Below are positions 24,201 to 34,400 of a stretch of DNA of 64,000 bases, piece after piece; position 1 is the stretch's first letter; every line of letters begins with the position of its first letter. The DNA is from Lophius americanus (taxonomy: Eukaryota; Chordata; Actinopteri; Lophiiformes; Lophiidae), in NCBI GenBank assembly GCA_037951165.1, contig JBBDHG010000134.1, positions 2,781,501 through 2,845,500 of the forward strand, read 5' to 3'. The notes beneath the pieces were generated by a model. It did not search any database and was not told the DNA's origin. It was given only the letters and a program-made list of their open reading frames with translations. Made by a program: the position numbers and the translations under genes.

Positions 24201-27200
24201 GAGCCACATCATTACATCATAGAGGCACTAGAGCCACATCATTACATCATAGAGGCACTAGAGCCACATCATTACATCATAGAGGCACTAGAGCCACATC
24301 ATTACATCTTAGAGGCACTAGAGCCACATCATTACATCATAGAGGCACTAGAGCCACATCATTACATCATAGAGGCACTAGAGCCAAATCATTATGACAC
24401 AGAAGCTCTAAAACCACACCGTTATGTCAAAAACACTAGAGTAACGTCATTATGTCACAAAGGGACTAGAGCCATTTAATTGCAGTTGAGCCGGTCCAAA
24501 GCCCAGATAAAAAATGAGGGTTGTTTCAGGAAGGGCATCCGACGTAAAGAAATTAAAAATCTTTATGAGGTGACGGGCCGTGGCGACCCCTTAAGGGAAG
24601 AGCCTCAAGAAGAAGAAGAAGAAGAAGAAGAAGAAGAAGAAGAAGAAGAAGAAGAAGAAGAAGAAGAAGAATGACATAATTGATTCACAGAAGCACTAGA
24701 AACACTGTTATGTCACAGATGCACTGGAGCCATGTCCTTTTGTCACAAAACCAATAGAGCCACATCATTATGTCACAGAAGGACTAGAGCCATGTCATTT
24801 CAAAGCTCGCCCACCACACATCCGTAAAATAATGGCCAGGGTTTAAACATTTTTACAGCAATAAAAATGGGGATGATCAAAGCCATAGACGGAGTTCTGT
24901 TGCCTTCTACACTACACTACTCTAGTTTCAAAAATGGTGGGCAAAAGGTTTTTGTTGATCATAATAATCCCTCTACCAGCTTTAGATGTAACCAGTCCTT
25001 TGGCCCAGCAAGGTTTTGGTTCCATTCTGGCACCAGCTCTCCTGGCTGAGAGTCTGTTCATTGGCTTTGGAAACACTAAGATCTGGTTTCAAATTAGGCA
25101 CTGGCTGTGAACCAGCCTTGGCACAGCCTTGTTGGAAAAGGGGTATCAGCAGACTGCGAACCTCCGCCAAGGCCCAACAGTCACCTTTAGTTCAGCCAAG
25201 AATGTCCAAAATCAGAGTCACGGCCATGGAACCATGATTCAATGTTAGTGGATTGGTAACTGCCAAATATTCAAATGATGTGTATCTAGATAAATATTTG
25301 GATCCGTATCAGCTTGACTCTTTTTTTGACTTTTTTTTCCATAAAGACACCTACTTTGGAATCAAATAAAATCTCATCTACTGAGAAAGAAATCCTTGAT
25401 CCATTACCAAATCAAAAAAACGAATGATGCTCCACCACTGTAGTTGGATCAAGATCAAAATCTGGAAAGCTCAAACATATTTATGGAAAGGGCAGTATAT
25501 AGCGAGCATATACCATCAACATCAAACGATATTCAACCTTGAGAATCTTGATTTAGAAGGTTCCTCTTAAATATCTCCTATGATTTTCATAGATGTTCAC
25601 ATTGTCACACTACTTTTGAGTGACCGTGATACTGACAATGGCATTTGTTTTTGCTCGTTGAATATTTTCAAGCATTTAGAACTTATAAAATGTTGCATCC
25701 AAGAAGATTCCTATATATTTCATCTTTCGTCTTTCAGCTGTTCCATTAAGGGGGTTCTTCCTGACACAACCCTCCCCATTTATCCGGGCTTGGAACCGGC
25801 ATTAGAAGTACACTGGCTTGTGACCCCTTTGTGGCCGGGTTTGATTCAATTAAATATATTTCCCTGAAATGTTTCCCTGAAACGTCATCTCTGCTTGCAT
25901 GGTCGCGTCCGCAGGCACAAATCTTTAATTTTAATTGGATAACTCACAAGCTATTTCTTTTATCATTTTCAAATTTTATTTTTTTAGACCTTATTGCAAG
26001 GAAGACATCAGTAGATTTTTGGAAAGGTTGTTCATATATTTCAGCGATAGGGAGACCTTAGTCTCAAAAGCTTTTCAGGCCGAGTCTATCAACTTGACAA
26101 TATAGATATCTTCTATATATAATATTTTACTCTAATAGTTGGTATTTTACTCACTCTGGGGAGCTTTTTGCCGGGGGCGGCAGCGTAGGACCTATTTCGG
26201 CAAATACGATAAAAACAGCATTCCTCAAGATTAGCTGCATGAAAGTCTTTTAAATACTTTCTTTCGGTGCATTCTTTTCTCCATATGTGACATTTCTTGG
26301 AGATAGCATTAGAGTGAAAATAATGTTGTTTTAAGTGTTTTCCGTTACCTCCAACATTAGCACCATATCGGACAACGACCTGCTGAAGAGAATCGACGAG
26401 TTTGCCTTCGCCGGGCTCCCTCGACTCACCCATATGTGAGTATACGGCACACGCACCTCATGAGGCATTTTATCCGATGTGCTTTTGTGTTTAGTCTTTG
26501 TTATGGAACAAGAGGAGCTGCGAACTCTGAGAAACGCTCCTCACCCAAACAGTTGTGGAGACAAAATATTTGAAAGTGTGATTGAATTTGTACGTTTTGT
26601 GTTTCCCTCAGCCACATCACCCAGAATCTTGAGCTCCAGAGCATCGGAGCGTTTGCTTTCTCTGACCTTCCTGAACTCATGGAGATGTACGTGTGTCTGA
26701 TGGGAGAATAGTCGTGGTCCTGACACAATCCTGTCACTCTGCTCATCAGTATTATCATGTGTTTCTTTCAGATCTATAAAAAAGTCAAAGCACCTTAGTC
26801 TTCACCCAGATGCGTTCAAGAACAGTGTGAATTTACGACGTCTGTGAGTACTCAGTAAACGACGCTAGCATTTTCACCATATTAAATGTTTTTGCTGTAT
26901 TTTTGAAATTGTTTCAACATAAACGTTTGTAAAGAAATACTTTCCAGAAATTCCTCATATTACTATTACTGTAAGGTTTGACCGAATTTGGAAAATGTTT
27001 ATATATACATATATATATAATGTTTATATATTTACATATACAAAATGTATGTGTCATAATGTCAACTTTGGCATGAAAGAGTGACATTTTATTGTTCTTA
27101 AAAGTGGATTAAATGTGATTAGAATAATAGTTTTTTTTTTTTTTTTAAGTAATTAATGTTAGATAAGAGTAACAGAAGTGTGATTCAAATAATTTTATCA

Positions 27201-27391
27201 ACAGGCTTTGAGACATGTAGATGATAAAACTCTGTTTCGGAAAAAAAAAATGTTACTGTCTTCCAAAATATAGTTTGATATCAAAGCTTGTATTAGTTTA
27301 GTTAATATATCATAATTTTGTAATATGTCACAAATTTTCATTGGATTGCCAATATCTAAGGGTCTAGTTTGGTTGCAAAGAATCAAACCAT

Positions 27392-27466
<75 letters not shown>

Positions 27467-28417
27467 CCATCCACACTGTTAGTGTGAACTCATACTTGTG
27501 GTTCAGGACTCTTGGTCAAGACTAAAGCAGAAATCCATCCTTCCATTTTTTGTAACCGCTTATGCTGATCTGGGTCAGGGGGTGGGGATGGATCCTATAC
27601 ATGCTGACATTGGCTGAGAGGCAGGGTACTCCCTGGACAAGCCGCCAGCTCATCACAGGAACGAGCCATAAACAGACAACCATTCACATTCACACCCGTG
27701 GCCATTTAGAGTCACCAGTTCACTTATTTTGGATGTTTTTGGACTATTGGAGGAAGCCGTACCCCGAGAGAACACCATGGGTAGAAAATGCAAACCATCT
27801 ACCTCCGCCCAGAAAGCAGAGGTAGATAGAGCCTTCTTGCTTTGAGGCAACTGTGCTACCTACTGCACCACCCTGCTATCTAAAAGGAGCTAAAAGCCCC
27901 TAAAAATACAAAACAAAAGGCATGTGGATGAAGTCACACTCGGAACATGATATATTTTTCTACATACTGTATGTTGCGCCGCTAAAACTTCCCTCTCGTT
28001 CCCTAGTGCTGTCGGAATTCATCATTCATTGCCGCCATTTCTGTGTTGTCAAATAATACAAATTACAATCATAAGCTGCAACCCTAAAACCTCCTGCCTA
28101 ATATCGCCAGCAAAAGATTCCGGGATGCCACTGTGTGTTCGCTCAACAGTCGACCAGCCATCAGAATTTAGCCTTTGATGAAGTCGTTCAGATCCTCAAT
28201 CTGTCCTGCTTCAAACACATCCACAAACAAAAGTTCACACATTTTTAGCACTTTGAGATTTGATCCAAATGTAAAGTGCATTATAAATTAAATGTATTAT
28301 TATTATTATTATTAATAAATATTGAACTTGCTGACTGCTTGTCCCATCCACTGACATCTGTGGAGAGGAACTGAAATACAGACACATATATGTATAGAAA
28401 GAATTATTATTATTATT

Positions 28418-28474
<57 letters not shown>

Positions 28475-31400
28475 CAGTCTGCTGCCCCGATTACCCGACC
28501 CTGGATAAGCCGAAGAAAATGGATGGGCGGAAAGATAATAATAATAATGATAATAATAATAATAATAATAATAATAACTCAGCAGGAGGTCCAATCATGA
28601 TCCATGGGAATTTGAGGGAAGAAGTGAATTTGGTAACATGAGTTAATGTAACATGTCTGCCTAGAGAAGGAGAGGAAGGGGAGGAGAGAGAAGCTCAGAG
28701 CATCCTGGGAAGTCCCTTGCATCTTCAAATCAAAACTTAGGATTTCATGTTATACGTGCTATTAGATAATTAAGAGTCTGCAGAGCATTGAGTAAACGTT
28801 TGGAACGTGATGCTTAATTGTTGAATTTATCTTTCAGCCATGTTGAATATCTCTATATCTAAACTCTCCACTTATTAAAAATACATTGAATGTGACATCA
28901 TATTATGTTATCTCTGCACTGTACTAGGCAGACTGGCTGGTGTGTAGAGGAGGTAAAATGATTTACATGTGGTGTTTCATCTGGATCTCACAGGATCATC
29001 TCCAACACTGGACTGAGAGTCTTTCCAGACTTCACCAAGATCCACTCCACGTACCATGACTTTCTGCTGTAGGTCTCAACACAATACAGTTTGGGTATTC
29101 TATGCATACAATTAAACATGCCCAGCATCAATAACATTAAACCCAAACCACTTCCAGCATAAAAGCTATGCATGTTTGTCATTTTGATTTCTGTGCTGCT
29201 CAGTGACCTGCACGACAACATCTACATAGAGAGAGTCCCCGCCAACGCTTTCAGAGGCCTCTGCACTCAGACCATCTCTGAAATGTAAGACTATTACAGA
29301 CACACACTCACACGGTGGGCTTTCTTCCTGACATGATGCCTGTCCTCTTTACCAAGTTCTGCCATTTCCTACTTTTCGCCTTTTTCATATTTCTCGTTTT
29401 TTTCAATGCATCGCTCCCAAGTTGTGGATGCAGCTGTAGGCCAACCATCCTCACTGACACACCCACTGAAACACACTCTCTAAGTCAGAGGGAGGTGTTG
29501 TTTGACCTTTCTCATATTTATGTCATTTTCTTGTATTGTTTGTGAAAAATTTAAATGTAACTATGTCAGAGAAAATGTAACCCAGATGTCATTAATAGTA
29601 TTATTATTACTAGTTGTATTACTAGAAGTAGGGTGGACACAGCATTCAGGTCCTTAACATGAGTGAATGTTCTTTTATCTACACTATATTTTCAGTGTGA
29701 TAATACTTAAGGTTTGAATTCCAAACCATTATTAAAGTATTATCAGCAAAATGTACCGAAAGTATAAGTAAAAGTATTCATTCTGCGATGTAACGACGCC
29801 ACGCAGACCATAACATGGGAAATTCTCGGATTACTTTATTTATTTGTTTAAAATTATTTGGTTTAGATAAAACATTTAGATTTGAAATGTACTTTTGATT
29901 AAAACTTTATACATAACATTTCAATTTTGATTTTCAATTCAGATTTAACATGTAAATTTAGATTTAACATTTAGATTTATATTCAACATTTACATTTAAC
30001 CTTAAGGTTTAGATATACCATATAGATATAGATTTGACATTTAGATATACAATTTGGATATAAAGTTCAGGTATAACATTTAGATATACAGTTTGGATAT
30101 AAAGTTCAGATATAACATTTAGATTTAACTTTTTAGATGTACTTTCGATTTAACTTTTATATATAACATTTAAATATTGATTTTAAATTTAGACATAATG
30201 TGTAAATTAAGATTTAACATTTAGATTTAGGTTTAACGTTTGGAGCTAAATGTGGCAGAATGTTGCTGTTAAAATCAGAATGTGCTGCTTGACACAAATG
30301 GCACCTATTAGATTGAGTCTTTTCCATGCAAACACTTAGAGGACCTGCAAGATTAAGATTATAACCCCGACCCTTCATGCAGTGAGGCAACAATGTTACT
30401 CCCTGTTTGGTAAGCACTGGCAAAGTAGTGCAACATTTGTGTTTGCTGTCACTGAGCCTGTTGAATACCAATTCCAGTCTGGTCCTGGAAACCGGTCTGG
30501 ATTGTATTTCTCTACAGTTTCCGTGCTGCGCTAACAGACTATGGAATGCAGTATTCCTTTTTTAATACAGTGGTGAGAGTTTGTTTACATGTAGAGTATT
30601 TCTGAAAAGGTCGTGCTGCTCATTTAATTAACATGTGCAGAACTAGAACTTGCCGTGAGTTCTTGCAGTTTTTGCAGAAGGTTTGCTTCAAAGGTACCCT
30701 CCTCTCCACATCAACAGATAATAGGAGGGAAGGAAGTCACGGAGGAAGTTTTATTTAAAAACTGTATATTCGTGCAGATTTAAATAAGTGTGCACTGACT
30801 GAAAATAGCTCGGAAAGACGAGGTTAGTTCACTGTTGGGACTGTTCTGTGTTTCTGCCATGTGACTGTATCTTGGCTTCTCTTTCTAATGACAGACGGCT
30901 CACCAGAAATGGCATCAAGGAGGTGGCGAGTGACGCCTTCAACGACACAAAGATGTACAAATTGTGAGTCACAGGCAGTTATACAATTATAAACAGAGGG
31001 ATTAGCAGAAAACAAATTACTTAAATGGATTTATTTCCTCTCTCTCTTAGGGTGCTGAAAGGCAACCGAAACCTGACTCACATCAATCCCAACGCCTTTG
31101 TGGGTTCCAGTGAGTTGGTGGCACTGTAAGCATGACACCCAGCAGCATCTTCATGATTTATCCTCATCATCATCACTTATTAAACTCAGAATGTAGGAGC
31201 GAGGAATGAGGAAGGTTGGTGCATGTGAAGGGAGGTTCAGAAAAAATAGAAATATGCCAGATTGAAGGTAAAAATAAACAGGGAGCAGGTGGAGTGATTA
31301 TCTAGAGAGATATTTTGTATCTGTGTATTCCATAAACAAAGACACTCGTTCTTGTATTGAAGTCACAATCTGAATCTTTTTCCCTTTGGCTGCCATTGCT

Positions 31401-34400
31401 ATTATTTTTTGTGACTCATCCATCTCCTGGGAATCACTTGGCAAACAAGAAATTACTTTTCCCACAAGAAACTGAATTTCAGCGTCTCATTCCAAACAAT
31501 GCGTCAAGCTTCGGTGGGATGTATGAGATAAAGATAATTAAATGTATCTGCTGCTAACATCATGGTGCCAGATATGGATCACAATGGTTTTGGTGGCAAA
31601 AGGAGGATTTATAGTATATTGGACAGATGGTTATATTGTTACGGCTGATCGGCACAAATTTCTTCTATGAATCCCATTACGTTTTTTTTTCGTAGGAAAA
31701 AATGCTTGTCATTTGTCAAATATCAAAGTCCAAATGAAATATAGCAAACAGGGAAAACACGGTTGATTTAGAATTTAAAACGGGTGCTACTCCTCAACTG
31801 AAAACCACCTTGTCTTTTATTCGTATGTGCAGGGACATCTCCCACACAGCCCTCAGCTCCTTACCACACTCCATCCTTGGTGGTCTCCAGAGGCTGATTG
31901 CAGAGTCCGCCTACCATCTGAAGGAACTTCCTCATCCATGGCTCTTCACCGTACTCCGCCAGGCCGAACTGACGTACTCCTCACACTGCTGCGCCTTCCA
32001 TAGCGAAAGCAGGAATAGGTACGCAGTGTGTACCTGTGCTTGCAGTGTCCTCAACAGGCGTCTAATTGCTTTATTATTGAATAAAGAGGTCAAAGCCGAA
32101 AGTAAGATGAGAAGATTGATACCACTTTCATGTCTGTAGGCGAAACGTGCAGCTAAAGCCAGTTGACAGTTAGCTTAGCTTAGCATAGAGACTGGAAATA
32201 GATGGAAACAGATAACCTTTCCCAGTCCAGAGGTAACTGGACTGGGAAAGGTTGTTTTACAGCACTTTCCACTCTCACTAATATAGCTCTATAGCTATTT
32301 ATTTACATTCATAACATTTTGGTTTCAAGCAAATGAAAGGTAAGGATGATGATTCATACTTTTACAGTGCCTTTTGATAAGTAATAATTGTGACTTTGCA
32401 CGATAAAAATGCTATGGTGAGTGTACCGACAATGTTTCGGTGTCATTTACTGGCACCTTTTCCTCTGCTGTAGGAGTGCCTAATGAGTGAAACACATGGG
32501 TTCTTCATGGTTCCTTCAGGTACCCGTAGTAGACCCTGAACATGACATCACTGTCTGTGGGTGCCAACAGAGATATTACATCATTGTGTATGGCCAAACC
32601 CATGGGTTCCAATAGGGAAAGTGCACTCTGGTACTTCCCCACCTCACGAAAAAAGTATTGGCATTTGGAGAACGCGGGATGCAAAAATTACAGCAAGAGA
32701 TACAACGACAACAGGTTGCAAATTTGGTCAACTTCTGTGGTTGCACAAGGCTCTGTTGTCGAATTGGAATTGCATTTGGTGGAGACTACATTATGACTTG
32801 TTTGGGACTTGAATCTCAAAGTTTAAACAAACTTGGGACTTGATTTGGGACATGCTTGTCTTGATTTGGGGCTTCAGTAGAAACAATTTAGACTTATTTG
32901 TAACTTGCAAGACAAATTGAAACGCCCAACCAACATGCCTAACAGGAGGATATATGGAATCAGGTTTTGAAGTTTTGTCATCATGACCATCAAACTGATT
33001 GCTGAAATGGTAAAAAGACAATAAGATCATGTTTATGAGTCTATTTTTGTGTGCTAGATCAAGTGGGAACCCCCTCTGCTCCCAACTGAAGGCTTTGGAT
33101 GAAATTCTCTTCTTTGGAGACCACTGCTCCAACTCTACCTCTATCGTCTGTACTCCAACCCAAGATGCCTTCAACCCCTGCGAGGACATCATGTCCCCCG
33201 TTGCTCTACGGGCGCTCATCTGGATCGTCTCTATCCTCGCACTATTGGGGAACGTAACAGTGCTTATGGTCTTGTTAGGTACGAAATTGGACAATCATTC
33301 TGAATGCTCGGTAATAGTGTATGTAGGGTTTGAAACATTATTTTGGACCTGTTCTTTTGCCATATCAGTTTCAGTAATTTATTTAAAATGCTTTTTTTTG
33401 TGATTCTTGCCTGCACAAATGATGAGGTGCTGCTTTCAAAGGTGGTACGTTAGAAATGTATGATTCTTCGGCCTTTGTCAGAGATAGGGGCTCTACCGAC
33501 TGCTATTTGAGTACTTCTGGGTATCAAAACTGGACTTCAGTCACTTTTTCCACTTCTTTCTTCTTTATTTTCTTTCTTCAGGCAGCCGCTCCAAACTGAC
33601 GGTTCCACGTTTTCTCATGTGCCACTTGGCCTTCTCTGATCTCTGCATGGGCATCTACCTGGTAGTCATAGCGACGGTGGATATTGTCTATCGTGGAAGA
33701 TACTACAACTACGCAATAGACTGGCAGAAGGGCCCGGGCTGCAGTGCTGCGGGATTCTTCACGGTGTGTGAGCATGCACGCTTTCCAAACGTATGATAGC
33801 CCTGCATAAATGACAGCACTCATACATATTTATGTTGCGTGTGTGTGTTTGTGTGTCCATTGCAGGTGTTTTCCAGTGAGCTGTCTGTGTTCACCTTAAC
33901 TGCAATCACCCTCGAGCGTTGGCACACCATAACACATGCTCTGCGGCTGGATCGCAAACTTCGGCTGAGACATGCATGCATTGTCATGACAGCCGGGTGG
34001 ATCTTCTCCTCTTTTTCTGCCTTGCTGCCAACAGTTGGGGTCAGCAGCTACGGCAAGGTGGGTGAGTCCATCTGGGTTCAACTCAGCTGTGCTCTTCTTT
34101 TTGAAACAATTGACTTTTGATGTTTGCTGTAAACAAGGAGGCTATTTGTGGTGCATTATCACCACAAAATGTAGATTGTACATCTTTTTTTTTGTTTTTT
34201 TTAGTTAGTTGTTAGTGAAGGGAACAAATTTGAATAAACGGGTGGAGTCATGAATTTGATTTCATTTGCTGTCACATCGGAGGCTTTTTTCGCCATACCT
34301 GCCTGTTATTCTGCTGTGTTTAACTTTCTGAGAAAGGATTAGCCTTGGGGACATATTACTTGGGCAGCTTTAATGTCTTTGTAACATGTGACAAGGGGTA

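Noticed and set aside
24035..24397. Open frame of repeated decapeptides (ATSLHHRGTR)
   Set aside because: It is the 30-bp minisatellite read in one frame; 30 is a multiple of 3, so the frame stays open automatically. No other coding signal.
24040..24480. CRISPR-like direct repeats
   Set aside because: Units are contiguous with no unique spacers, in a vertebrate intron.
24480..24674. Open frame ending in poly-Glu
   Set aside because: Retroelement tail followed by a GAA array.
27198..27476. Poly-Val/Cys minus-strand frame and poly-His/Thr plus-strand frame
   Set aside because: Both are readings of the CA microsatellite.
28235..28594. Minus-strand frame rich in Tyr, Ile and Asn
   Set aside because: Product of the ATT/AAT arrays.
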